A stretch of DNA of 64,000 nt, from positions 5,934,137-5,998,136 of the forward strand of contig JABAKD010000023.1 of assembly GCA_012845835.1 (NCBI GenBank), given 5' to 3'. The notes beneath the pieces were generated by a model, which was given only the letters and a program-made list of their open reading frames with translations, was not told the origin of the DNA and ran no database searches. Shown here piece by piece: positions 45,896-56,999 of the stretch (positions within the stretch are counted from its first letter, which is position 1; every line of letters starts with the position of its first letter). The translations under genes were made by a program, and so were the position numbers. Origin of the DNA: Undaria pinnatifida (taxonomy: Eukaryota; Sar; Phaeophyceae; Laminariales; Alariaceae).

Positions 45896-46457
45896 GTCAC
45901 TACTTTTTGTAGAGAGTTGATAGGACTGTATACCGGTCATGGGGAACGACCCCCGCAACTTTCAACTGTTAGGCACGGACGTCGTAGCTCAGAGCTGCGC
46001 TACACCTTGTCAGATAACTATGGAAGACGGAGCGATCATTGATATTTTGCAAGTTGGCTCTTGGTTCGATTGCCCTTTTCTCACTGCATTCCCGCGAGTC
46101 TTCACTCTGAGCTGACAGCACTCCAGACAGCATGCACGGTCGTCTGTTCTCACGATTACCGTGGGGTTCGTACGATGCAGGCAGCCCAACCGCTGTAGTT
46201 TGTAGCCTCAAGTTGGTTAGTTGTGGGAACAAATGAACTGTATGCCGTTGTTAAGTGGATACCCACGGTCGTGCGAGTTCAGTTTGAACATTTAATCATT
46301 TAACTTCTGCGCCTTCTTCGTATCGTGCGTTTTGAGGCGGGAAAGCGTACAATTTCCCAGACAAATTTTTATTTAGTTCGGATTTCGCATCTTCATATGG
46401 TTCCAGCACCTTTGTGTGACCACGGACTCCAGATGGTTTGCAAGAGTTAATGTGAGA

Positions 46458-46536
46458 CAGCAACAACAAAAACACCAACACCAACAAAAACAGCAACAAC
46501 AAAACAACAACAACAACCACAACAACAACAACAACC

Positions 46537-46579
<43 letters not shown>

Positions 46580-46602
46580 CCAACAACAACAACAACTAAA
46601 AA
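46458..46602 (+). repeat. CAA microsatellite
   Basis: Interrupted then nearly pure CAA triplets (about 46,490-46,600). The poly-Gln and poly-Leu/Val open frames over it are composition artefacts. Confidence 0.9.
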
Positions 46603-47147
46603 CATCGGCTTTACAACCGATTATTTGTTTGCGCTTTTTTTCTTTGGGCGAGCTTGGGCGTTGACAGTCCCGCCAACGGGTATCGAATGATCGTTCGCCC
46701 CTGAACACGACATCACACGACCATCCTTTTTCTCCTTCCACATCAATAAACAACCTGGACATCACGTCGTCAGCCGAATGCAACATAACTACGGAAGCAC
46801 CAACAACCAACCTATGTCCTAACACATTGAAGCGTTCACCGGCCAAGAAAATCCGACGTACACCCCAACCTGCTCACACCAGCCGCCCGTACCAAGTGGT
46901 TGGAGAGCCCTTCAACAAGCTGTTTCCCCACCCCCCTGGCAGCACGTTCTGTCACGGTTTTTCTTTCCCCACACCCCATGGCCGCATGTAGTGCAATTTT
47001 TTTTCCTGTTTGCCTTGCACGTCTCAGACCATGCCGGGCATGTGCGGAGCTGCAGGCGGGCGTCAGCCTGCCGCGGCGAAGCCCTTCTTCTCTATTTACA
47101 AGAGTATACATATTATTTAAAAAAAAAACACTTATTAATAGGCAAAG

Positions 47148-47262
47148 CTGCGAGATCGAAGATTTTGTCGAAACTCACCTTTGCAAGCTGTGTGTGATAC
47201 CCCGATCGCGCGTGTTACGGGTTTTGTGTCCTCATTAGACTAAGGATATAGGTAGGCGACGC
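47148..47262 (+). repeat. GATCGAAG element (short)
   Basis: GCTGCGAGATCGAAGATTTT, TTTGCAAGCTGTGTGTGATA and GACTAAGGATATAGGTAGGC. Only the left part of the family consensus is present, next to an A-run (47,119-47,129). Confidence 0.55.
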
Positions 47263-47594
47263 AACTCTAATAACTAATCGCGGAGCATGTTCCTCGCCAG
47301 GCACGGGCCGCCAGATGCCTGCTGCTTGCTCAGTGCTGCCGTGTATCGACACACCACAACAACTGCTAATAGCACGGACTCGAGATAGTCGAGAGGTGTA
47401 GCTCAAGCCTGACGCGGCTGAGTGGTGATGGGGTGTACCAGCAGGCCGCTGCCACGATGGTGCTCTCTCGCCCGCATGGTGTTGTGGAGAATGCGTTGGC
47501 AATACTCGCACTCGCGCTCGTGGGCTATGCTGGTATCATGGACCGTGAGGAAAGGACAACTCGTGCATCATCGAATTTCCAGCGCGCCGTCACA

Positions 47595-47621
47595 GCAGCA
47601 GCAGCAGCAGCAGCAGCAGCG
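47595..47621 (+). repeat. CAG microsatellite
   Basis: Nine consecutive CAG triplets. A smaller GAC run of about seven triplets is at 51,623-51,642 and an AT run at 16,526-16,542. Confidence 0.85.
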
Positions 47622-48189
47622 CCGTCCAAGCGTCGGGGGCCGGGCGTGCTCGGAGGGAAGCACGCCTGCGTGGTGGCGACGTGCGCTAAGCGCGGCAGCA
47701 GCAGCAGCATCATATGTATGACGAAAAAAAATGCGGCAGGCTCACAAAAGTGAGAAAAGCAAGAACAGAAGCGGTATTGCCGGAGCTGGTGCGGTAGTGC
47801 TTGTTTTTGGTGCCGAGAAAGCGGATGCTGCCGCTGGCTGCCGCTGACTGCCGTTATCAATAGCTGTGCTACTGCTTGGTATGGTGGGACAGCGGCAGTG
47901 GCACTGTGGTGGTTATGCCACCACCGCCGTTGGTGGGCCGCCGTTGGTACTCGTATTTCGTACGATACGTTAAAAATGCGGCAGAGACCGCACGAATCTG
48001 CGGTTTGTACGACTTATCCATCCTTGCGCCATAGAGAAGCAGCGCTTTCGTTGATGCACCGAGAATAGCTTGAGAACGGTACGAAACCGTGGTTTTATAC
48101 GGTATATTTATACGGCTCACCGTAGTATAAACACGGTCTTCACGGATTTTCCTACGGGAAGTGGCCCCCCACCTTATCAAAAACGTTCA

Positions 48190-48560
48190 ACGGGGAACCG
48201 CACCGAACCGCACCGTAGGATTTATCACAGCACCGAACCCCACCGGAAGATTTGCTATTAATAATGGATATGACAACCACACCGAACCGCACTGACTGAC
48301 TGTAGGACACATTCAACAACGAACCGTACCGCACCATTTACAATTTTGGAAACCCGCACCGAACCGCACTGTTTTCTTTTTGAATATTTCAAACCCGCAC
48401 CAAACCGCACTGTTGGATATATAACAGAACCGAGCTGCACCGTACGATTTACAATATCCGAAAACCCACCGAACGGCACCGTGAGATATCCGCATTTTCT
48501 TAAAACCGCACCGAACCGGACCGTAGGATTTCCTATTTGAAAAAACCGCACCGTGCACGG
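48190..48560. repeat. Spaced repeat array, ACCGCACCGAACCGCACCGT core
   Basis: About ten cores (near 48,195, 48,229, 48,276, 48,316, 48,352, 48,393, 48,428, 48,464, 48,503 and 48,545) separated by AT-rich spacers, with a period of 34-47 bp. Cores are degenerate and internally repetitive (CCG-CACCGAA). Spacers often start TAGGATTT. Confidence 0.8.
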
Positions 48561-49254
48561 ACGGATAATCGCAAAGAACTCTGATATTCACATGGTCTTC
48601 AAGTTCCAACTTCCTCCCCCACCCAACCCCCCTGGCTAAAGGAAATCTGCCCCCCCCTCACCGGTCATATGGCTCTATACTGTATAGTCTATAATCAATA
48701 GTATGTAGCCTGGTGCATTCTACAGCCGTCAGGTTTTGTCCCCCTCATAAACGTGCGTAATTGTTTCTGTGCACAGATTGGTGAACATAACCCGTTGGTG
48801 TAGTGGCACTCCGAGTGGGGGATGCGTGGTTGGTCGGTGTTGGGAAGCGTGCTCCTCACGGGTTCCAGTGTCTTTATTGGTCTCTCCTTATATCTCGCTG
48901 GAGAGTCGTAGTGTAGTCTAAGCTTATAATTTTTTTTCTATACATTGAACTCCAAAAGACAGCCGAAAGAAGACAAGACAGGGTAGGGCAGGGTTGAGAA
49001 GGTAGAGCAGGTCGTGATATGTGGGGCGTCTTGCTTGTCCCATTATCGGCACCTACATTATCGCCCACCTATGATAGCCGTGACGTGAATGTGACGTCTA
49101 ATGTCACGTGGTTTCACCTCAACCATGACATGGTTTCACGTCAAATCTATCAACTATCCTTCTACGGAGGGCCCTTTATTACAGTGACCCTGGGCAAAAG
49201 CAAGTTCGTAGGGGAGTCATAAGATCTACGTATGTCCTTAATGTAGACGCACGC

Positions 49255-49442
49255 TCAATAACGCGCGCGATCGGACAATCACACACAGCGCTTGCCAATA
49301 TGAACCTTGACGAGCTCTTCGATCTCACCGGGCCGATCTTACGGCGGCTGCCCGCGATCGGAAAATCGACACACAACTTGCAAATATGAGTCTTGACGAA
49401 CTCTTCGACCTCACCAGGTCGGTCTCACGGCGGCTGCGTGCA
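49255..49442 (-). repeat. Two tandem GATCGAAG-related units
   Basis: Two diverged units about 94 bp apart: ATGAACCTTGACGAGCTCTT then CGATCTCACCGGGCCG, and ATGAGTCTTGACGAACTCTT then CGACCTCACCAGGTCG, each ending CGGCGGCTGC. The plus reading M-[NS]-L-DELFDLT is in step in both units and differs at wobble positions. Confidence 0.5.
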
Positions 49443-50032
49443 GCAGCTGTTGCAAGTAGTGGTGAATATCATGTGATCTCGTGTGCATCTTGAATTTTGA
49501 ACGAAAAATGCAAGTCGTACTGGATGCTCGTGCGAGTCGTGCTGCCATTTTTGTTTTCAATATCATATAGAGCTTGTATAGAGTGGTGTTTTTGCGTCGA
49601 ATCGTCAGGGGAACGAGATCGGAAATGAACTCAACTGCAGGGGCTACGACACCTATCGTGTGCCTACAGAGTTTATGACGAAAACCACTGCACAACAAAT
49701 GTTTAAACCCATGAAACATTTTTGACGTGATATGTACCTGGTATGCAAGTATGGTTTGGGGGTCCAGAGAAAATGAATCGAAAAATATCAAAAGAGTTTT
49801 CCCCATGCCCCGCGTGCGCAGGGTCTTGGAGAGTCTCGGTTTCATGAACTGGCTGTGAACGAAACAGGGAGTAGGTTTCCAAGGTACAGGTGATCGTACT
49901 TCTGCGGTTGATCGCGCGGAGTCCTTATGAACAACGTGCTTTCATGATTTTACATATACCAGGTAGTAGTAATAGATAGATGCTGGCCGAAGAACGGCGT
50001 GTGTGGGCAAAGCAATTTAAAGCTGTATATAA

Positions 50033-50364
50033 GCCGGTCGCTCCGGTGTCGTGTAAGGTTATCCTCAAGCCTGGTATGATCACACGAGGTACTAGGTCAA
50101 TTTCTGAGACCAAGTCCCCCCAGTGCATACTCGTGTGAAAATCGTAGGGACGTTTTCTTGAGCACAAATAAACTAGCGTAAAGCGCGAGGAGGGCGTGTG
50201 TTTGTGAATTTGCCTTACTCGATGAAAAATCGACGAGCAGTGAGCGAACCCTATGCGCGATAGAAATTGAAGGCAAGAACCGGGGGGAAGAAGGGACGAC
50301 ACCGCCTGTGACCACTCCTTGTCGAGAAAAAAGCTGGAAAGTAGAAGTGTGAACGAAAAAAACC
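50033..50364 (+). mobile_element. tRNA-derived SINE, copy 3, with 6-bp TSD
   Basis: Full-length relative of the SINE at 27,188-27,499. The head has CTCCGGTGTCGTGTAAGGTT and ATCCTCAAGCCTGGTAT, the body shares AAAGCGCGAG, AAATCGACGA, GAACCCTATGCGC and CACCGCCTGTGACCAC, and the tail is GAACGAAAAAAACC. It is flanked by ATATAA on both sides (50027-50032 and 50365-50370). The B box is degraded (CAATTTCTGAGACC). Confidence 0.75.
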
Positions 50365-50370
50365 ATATAA

Positions 50371-53300
50371 CAATAGCATGACCCCCTAGTTAATGTACTC
50401 CTGCTCGTAGAATACCGATGTACCTGGTACAAGATCTCAACCTGACTGACCAGAAGCCTAAGCCTTAACCTAGCCCCGAGATCACAGGAAGTGGGATCAT
50501 GGTGGACACTGTCCAAACAATGTACAAGAACACCGTGGGTTGTGGGGTTACGGTTTATATACACCCCTACTGCCTAGGAGTGTGTACAACTTTTTCAATG
50601 TGATGAGCTTCGTCGCAGTGAGTAAGGGGTTGAACACGCTACTCGGGGGATCACGATGTGGACGCTGCCAGTGACGACACCACTTACTTGTTGCATGATC
50701 TTTCCTCGTGCACTTCCGTTTATTATTTGGTTTCGTAGTGTTTAGACTACAGGTCTAAACGTTGTATCAGAAAATATTGAAAAAAATACACTACAGCTAT
50801 GAGATCGAAGCTACGTATGGGCGGAACTAATCTATGCAAACATTGTGTGATGCTCCGATCACGCGTAGTGCTGGGTTAGTGTCCTCGCTTGGGATATAGG
50901 TCGGCGAATCCCCTTATAACTAGTTTTTACCAGCAGGGTGAACAGAGCGATGCTACACGTAGTCAATCTGCCCACGAAAATTTAAAAACTCGTCTTTGAG
51001 AGTGACAAAAACTGGCGGTTATCGAATGCACCGGTAAATCAAGTGTCAATCCAGGGTCTATCCTGTAGATATCTATGGTATCCGCGTGTTCCCGCAGAAC
51101 CTGCCCAAATAAAACCTTTCCGGTCTCATTTTTCTGCGGGAGCAGGCGGTTGCCAGGTATTCGGTCGCATACTGGGTCGTTTTGGGCACACGAGATACCT
51201 TCGATGGTACCTCTGTCCCATGCCAAAACGGCCGTGGCCGGGCCCCGGGGTGATCCAAAAGGGGTGTGGCGCAAGCACAGGAGAACAGTGCCGTATGCAA
51301 CAGCTTACGATACAGATAGATGTCGTATCTGACACTTCCCTCTTTTTGCCCGTGGACCTTACGGGTTTATCGAGACGATGGTTGACGCACACTGTGTACG
51401 AGACGAAGGAGGGTTCAGCCTACATTGGTTGGTTGCGTTCCGTTGGGTTGGGTTGGGCTTAGGATGTACTCTAGACTATATAATTTAAAAAGTATGTCAA
51501 AATATTTCCTCGAAATAGCGATAAGTTACCCTTTTTTGTTCCCTAAGGTATACTTCCATCCCAGTGACTTGAAGCCTGTGCTATGACCATGGACTTGGTT
51601 ATGCGAGTAAAGCAAGAACTACAACGACGACGACGACGACGTCCTACAACACTTTAACGCTTTTCGCATACACGCACGTGTAGACTTGTCACATACTGGT
51701 ACCTGATGCTTGGTTAGGCTACCTTGTGTTTACTTTATACTGGCATACTTATGCGTTGCATTTTGGTTGTTATTCATGCCCGACTACCTTACTCAGCTCG
51801 ACATGCATTGATTGGGAGGCGACGACGAAAGTGTGCATACCTGGTACGTATTGCTTGTAGTACTCTAGGTCGATTTAGTCCGCACAAACTTTCTGTTTTC
51901 GTGTGATCTTTTTCTTTTCTTTGGATACCTTGGATACTTCCTGTATTTTCCATGTGGAGTCGAAGACGATGTGGGCAGTAGATGTCGCGTGCGAGTCTAT
52001 AATGCTTGTGTTAGTGGTGCTCAAGATCATTGCCTTAGCGTTTATTTAGCAGATGGTCGCCTGACTGGTGCCCATTCCATCTACAATACCATACATACCA
52101 TGTACTGGCAAAAGACAACAAAACAGCATTATTGAACATTGGAATGGAAAGGAAAAACAGTCCCTCGCACCCACCTGGTAAGCTGCAAGACGCGGTCCTG
52201 AGTTTTTTCGGGTAATCAGCTGGATCAGGTTGTCGGGCAGTACGCGTGGTTCCTACCACCGCTCCTCACTCCACGAGTATGCCGGCGTGCGTTGGTTCCA
52301 CGTACGATGAAGCCGAAAATTTGTATATAGTAGGCAGTGCGGTGGGCGAAACGTATTCATGTGTAGGTTCGTTCCTGCAAGATTGATCGATGCATTCTGG
52401 GACGATTTCGAAAACCGTTTCTCCAACTTCACGATGCAGCCAGAGGTGCAGTCTATGTATTGTTCCTGTAAAAATCTCTTGATGGCTTCCTTCGATGTAC
52501 GCCTAGAACCCTCTAAACTGACCGCCCCATTAGTACTGGCGACGACACAGCCGTATAGCCTCAGGGACCTGTGTGACTCAACTTTCCAATATTAGCGATC
52601 ACAGAAGTATCCACCTTTCCTCGCTCGTTTCCTACGTCCAACTGTTTCGACGGTAGCCTTTCGTGCTGCTGCTGTTTTGAAAGCCTCATGGTTGACTCAC
52701 GTTTGATCATTTTAATTTTTCCTATGCAGACAGGTGGATATTTTACTCAATACTGCTGTACATATTAAGCAAAAGGCTGTAATATTTGGGGAGGAGCTCC
52801 TCATTTCCTAGGAATTTCCGTGGGCCGGGTGCTATTCTTTGGACGGTGGTGCGTCGTGGCACGGCGCAGCATCTAGCCGGCGAAAACACAGCATCCACGC
52901 GGGCCGTATCAACCTAGGGCCTTTGAAAATGGCAGCCAGCCGGGCTTCAAGCTCTTTTCTGCTGTGCTAGTAATTATTCTGTGTACGTGTGTGTGATTGG
53001 TCCCCAGCGAGAGATCCCACCACGACAACATTTTCACGTCGAATGTAACCATCAATCACGCACCATCGGACCTCGTACCAAGTACAAGGTACAAGGTTCC
53101 CGTTCGGGATGGTTTTTCTTTATACCTCTCGGGCTCGCAAGTCGAAAAAAGGGAGCAGGGGCGTTCAAATGACTGACGTGTTTGAGCTCGCACCTCGCTT
53201 TTGGTGCTCGTGTACGCTTCGTACTATTGGTATACATGATACAAGGGCTTCGCTCGCAGGCGGCTGGACGCCGCCCGCTACGCTCGCGGAAGGGGGAATG

Positions 53301-53784
53301 GGCATTCAGTAAAAAGGCGGAAAAGAAGCACAAATGGCGCAACTGGCGACTTGAAAATGCCAAGAAGTCGATATATAGTACAACGGTACAGGATGGAGAC
53401 AATTATGATTATGAGTTTGTTATCATCATCCATTCGCCCAGTCTATGATGGGCACGTCGGAAGACTTGCTTGGCATATCCTTCCACCTCTCAGGTAGCAC
53501 CTGTACACTTATTAATAGCTCTCTCTAAGTCAATCATCAATAACAAATTATCGCAGTGCATAAACACCAGGCACGCGCTTGTCAAGGATAGAGACAGGAA
53601 AACTAGTAAAGGAGCGCAGTGCCAAAAAAAAATGCTGGAAGCAGGAACTTGAACGCACACACCGCAAACATGTGAAGTACATTTGTATTCCTGAAGGACG
53701 AAGAGCACGCATTTAGGCATAGTTCTCAAGAAACGATGCTGGTATATATAAACCACAACTTAACGTTCTATAAAGAACGTGCTG
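50371..53784. other. No gene recognised
   Basis: Apart from the diverged GATCGAAG element at 50,785-51,010, no repeat or confident exon was identified. Both strands are open at 51,040-51,460 (139 codons plus, 103 minus), with no recognisable motif. Confidence 0.35.
50785..51010 (+). repeat. GATCGAAG element (diverged)
   Basis: ACACTACAGCTATGAGATCG, TGTGTGATGCTCCGATCACG and GGATATAGGTCGGCGAATCC, then TTTTTACCAGCAGGGTGAAC and CCACGAAAATTTAAAAACTC, matching the order of the reference copy at 24.1 kb. Confidence 0.5.
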
Positions 53785-55022
53785 TCAACATTGCTTCCGA
53801 AGGAGCATGCAGGCTTGCTTGGACTCTTCCTCCTCAGCGGAGGTACCCAGCACCTTGCACTCTTGTTTTTTGTCGATGATCTTGTGGATCTGTCCACAAA
53901 CGTTGAAGCATAGCGGGAGGACGTCGATAAGTATGTGTAAAAAGGTATTCGTACTTCTCTCCAGCAGACGTTGTAACCATCCAAACTAATGGAGCTCCTT
54001 TCGTTGTTAGTAATTGTTGTGGTATTGTTGTACTTGCTCTTGGTACTTGGAATAAGAGCCGCACTTCATAGACTATATCCGCACGCAATCCCATAGTCTT
54101 GAGCAAGTGTTAAGGACTTAGTGGGGTATTAGTCCGTTTGACCACTTGCAAAAGGTTAACCAATAGCTTACCCAAACTAAGCCTTATCGCCATAGTACCT
54201 TTTTTGTGGTTGGTTTACCGTAGAGCCTTTCCTGCCCCCCCCCGCCACACCGGCGGCATGCGGCATGTTCTAGAGCCTTTTCTGCCCCCCCCGCCACGCC
54301 GGCGGCATACGGCAGGTTTTTGATGGGTGACTATTGCCTTGCTGTAGGGTCTGCTTTTCTTTCTACTGCTCTTCTTCGCGTGTTCCTGGCTCCGTAGCCA
54401 GACGGTTAGAGGTGTGGGAGTGGGTTTTGAGGAGCCGCATCTTCGACTCATGGTCTAGTTCGTAGAACCGGAGTTTCCCCGAATCTCCCATATTTCTGCA
54501 TATGCGACTCATCAGGGTGGGCTAGTGTTAAGATACGGCCTCGAAAGGCCTGTAGGTATCCGAATTTGAGATCATTTGGATGGGTTTCGTATGATAAGGT
54601 TGGCGGTTCATATTCGGGGAAGTTAGGAATTAGATCGGAGGCACGCGCCTCCGATCTCAGAAGCTATCCCGGGCTCTGGTGGAAACGAATAAAGCTACAT
54701 CTCTACGAAGGAACAAAAGTGAGTACTCTCCGAAGACCTGCTCAATTGGCAGACCTGCAGGGGGCACTCTGTGTCCCCACCTATTAATTTAACACAAGAG
54801 ACATGGATGTCTCGACTCGTGACACACAGGACGCAAGATAAGAGAAGAACGTACCTCGATGTCGAACGCCCTCGTGGCACCGTGGGAATGGAATGCGGGA
54901 TGTATATCGAGCAAGTGGTCACTTGCCTTCTTCAGGAGGTCACCGACCTTGATGTCGCCGGTGCACTTTGTGTTTATGTCCTCGCCGACTTTGCGGCCCT
55001 CGGCGGCTGCTTCGCAGGGCTT
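53785..55022 (-). CDS. Unrecognised Cys-containing protein, last two exons
   Basis: Two exons join in phase 0: 55022-54855 (acceptor GTTTGCAG|AAG after a pyrimidine-rich tract, donor GAG|GTACGT) and 53889-53785 (acceptor GTGGACAG|ATC, stop TGA at 53787-53785). They encode 56 and 34 residues, with segments KPCEAAAEGRKVGEDINTKC, GDLLKKASDHLLDIHPAF, IHKIIDKKQECKVLG and KQACMLLRKQC. Third codon positions are mostly C or G, unlike the surrounding DNA. The protein is charged, helix-prone and has six cysteines. I do not recognise the family. The 965-bp intron carries two dispersed repeats. Upstream exons are needed because the first one here enters in phase 0 without a start. Confidence 0.55.
54116..54187 (+). 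repeat. Short dispersed repeat shared with 25,066-25,137
   Basis: GGTATTAGTCCGTTTGACCA, CTTGCAAAAGGTTAACCAAT and AGCTTACCCAAACTAA are identical at both loci, in the same orientation, each followed within 0.4 kb by the GGCCTCGAAAGGCC element in opposite orientations. Confidence 0.6.
54525..54785 (+). repeat. Dispersed element, inverted relative of 25,270-25,640
   Basis: It shares GGCCTCGAAAGGCCTGTA, ATTTGAGATCATTTGGATGG, GATCGGAGGC...GCCTCCGATC and CTGCTCAATTGGCAGACCTG. It lacks the T-arm half. It lies inside the 54,854-53,890 intron of the unidentified gene. Confidence 0.55.
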
Positions 55023-55479
55023 CTGCAAACGACAACAACGGACGCGAATACCTTGCGTTCAGTGAATGTTCAATATAGTAAGGCCACGTCGCTGTCGTCG
55101 ATTTCCAAAGTTTGAAAGGAAGTCGTACAATTTAACACTGTTGTAATGAAAGCGGTCGTTTATGGGCAAAGCCCTGCCTGGTACCACAACGTTGCTAACA
55201 CCTATGAAACCACCACTGGGACAGGAACGAACGGGATTCACAGTCGCGACTGGTAAGCGTAAGCCCCGGTATACTGCTATACAACGCCTACCGGCGGAAT
55301 ACCGACAACGAAGGGTAAGAGACAGTACCTGCTGTATATATTGTTCGGTACTACTCTATTACTGCTGCTATCAACACTATTACGACCGACGTGTACTGCG
55401 ATTCCTGAAGAGGTTGCGCACCCTACTTGTACTCGTTAATACAAAGAGTTTATGTGGTTGTGTATGAAAAATGAGTAAC

Positions 55480-56250
55480 AGTAGTAGTACACCGCGTCAC
55501 TACATGAACAACTTGCTAACCCCAATCACGGGACTGCTCTCCAGCATCACCCAGGTTAACTTTAGCTTCTGTTTACTGCTATATATCAACCTCCAGAGTG
55601 TACTGCGACTGGTGCTGATGGTATCATGCTGCTGTGTTATTTATCACTGCATGGACCATTTTTACAACCCTGGCTGACCCGCGTGATGAGACTTGTTGCC
55701 CGTTTTCATTGCGTCTTACATGTATAGATACCACGTAGTCGTAGTCGTACATCCGAAACGTGTGTTTATTATAAAAAATGAAAATACACTCCAGCTGTGA
55801 GATCGAAGATTTCGTCGAAACTCATCTTTGCAAGCTATGTGTGATACTCCGATCGCGCGCATTACGAGTTGTGTGTCCTCATTAAGGATATAGGTGTTTT
55901 TATCACAGCACAAAGCGTCACTGCATGGACCACTTGTTCAACCCCCGCTTACCCCGATGGCGGGACTGCCCCGTACTCGTAGATGTACGTACATGAAGTG
56001 TGTTTAGCTATACGTATGAAAAATAAATTGCACCACACAGCGTCACTGCATACGTCTAGACCCGAGTACATGTACAATTCCCGCTTATACCCCGATGACG
56101 GGACTGCCCCGTACATGTACTCGTACATGCAAAAAGTGTGTTTGTATGCATGAAAAAGAAATCACAGCACAGTGTCACTGCGTAGACAACTAGTACAACA
56201 TGCTTACCCCGACGACGGGATTGCCCTCCGTGACCACCAAGGCGAACTTG
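55480..56250 (+). repeat. Tandem array, about 130-bp units
   Basis: Units share CACAGC...GCGTCACTGCAT, CCCCGATGACGGGACTGCCC, CGTACATGTACTCGTACAT and GTGTGTTT. Clear units start near 55,903, 56,030 and 56,160, with more diverged ones from 55,480. The array is split by the element at 55,771-55,894. Confidence 0.6.
55771..55894 (+). repeat. GATCGAAG element inserted in a tandem array
   Basis: ATTATAAAAAATGAAAATAC to AAGGATATAGGT interrupts the roughly 130-bp array of 55,480-56,250. The array sequence GTGTGTTT resumes on the right as GTGTTTTTATCACAGCAC, which suggests a short target duplication around TGTTT. Confidence 0.6.
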
Positions 56251-56647
56251 AGTTTGTTCAGGCTACGCGTCCCCAAGCACAGCTTCCACAACGTGTGGTA
56301 GTTCGACCAAGCTGGTGTAGCACACACATACTACAGCAAACGTTGCAGACAGGCACACAAGGTCAAACAATGTAAATTTCAATGCGCATCATTATTGGAA
56401 ACAGGATTCGCTTGAGTTCACCAACACCCAAAACCACATACTCTGGTAGTCTATTGTGCACAACTTGCAGCACACCCAGCCAACACTCAACGCAGCACTA
56501 CTGAAAATACAGGGTGTTGACATTTGGTGTCTTACCTATGTCGCACGGCGCTGAACACACTGACAATGGGAACAAACTCTCAACATCAGTAGTATAGTAG
56601 CTGACAGCAAACATCGAATTCCAACAACACGAAGAAATGAAACTCAC

Positions 56648-56770
56648 GTTTCGTCAAGCTCTCAGCTCCTTCGTTAGGGGCGCCGATCGAAGGTGAATCA
56701 CAGGTGTCCGCGTCACACCAGTCACACACGAGGGTTGTCGCCGCTTTCCCAGTGCTTCTTGTTAAGGTTA
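56648..56770 (-). CDS. Possible upstream exon, Cys-rich
   Basis: An open stretch on the minus strand reads TLVCDWCDADTCDSPSIGAP then NEGAESLTK and ends at a strong donor, AAAC|GTGAGT (56647). Just upstream (about 56,790-56,860) a related motif, VCGTCRSDDPSTC, appears in another frame, which suggests a CxxC...TC repeat. It may belong to the gene ending at 53785, but its phase 1 donor does not fit the phase 0 acceptor at 55022, so at least one exon would be missing between them. The 5' limit is approximate. Function unknown. Confidence 0.35.
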
Positions 56771-56999
56771 TGAAAAGCTTGGCACGTGGCACGTGGAAGG
56801 GTCGTCACTCCTGCAGGTGCCGCAGACAGCGTAGTAAACTCCTGTTTTTCCTATTTCGTGCGATGAGGAAGCCGTCACAACCCTTGCTCGGGCACGGCCA
56901 ATCAGGGTTGCAAGAAGAAGCTGAGTCCCGTTCTTGCCCGACCAGCGTCCACACGCCTGATCCTGAACCTCCACCACCCCCACTGACTGTTGGCGGAGC

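Larger units (their letters stand above)
46603..48189. other. No gene recognised
   Basis: Contains a short GATCGAAG element (47,148-47,262) and a CAG run (47,595-47,621). The latter gives poly-Ala/Gln frames without other support. Confidence 0.35.

Noticed and set aside
46296-46846. Poly-Val/Leu/Gln frames
   Set aside because: Translation of the CAA microsatellite on both strands.
48190-48560. CRISPR array
   Set aside because: Repeats are degenerate and internally repetitive, spacing varies, no cas genes, and the context is eukaryotic.
49411-49845. 144-codon minus-strand frame
   Set aside because: No recognisable domain, no codon bias, and its end overlaps the GATCGAAG-related repeat.
51043-51462. 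Overlapping 139-codon (+) and 103-codon (-) frames
   Set aside because: Both strands open with no motif that favours either. Left unannotated.
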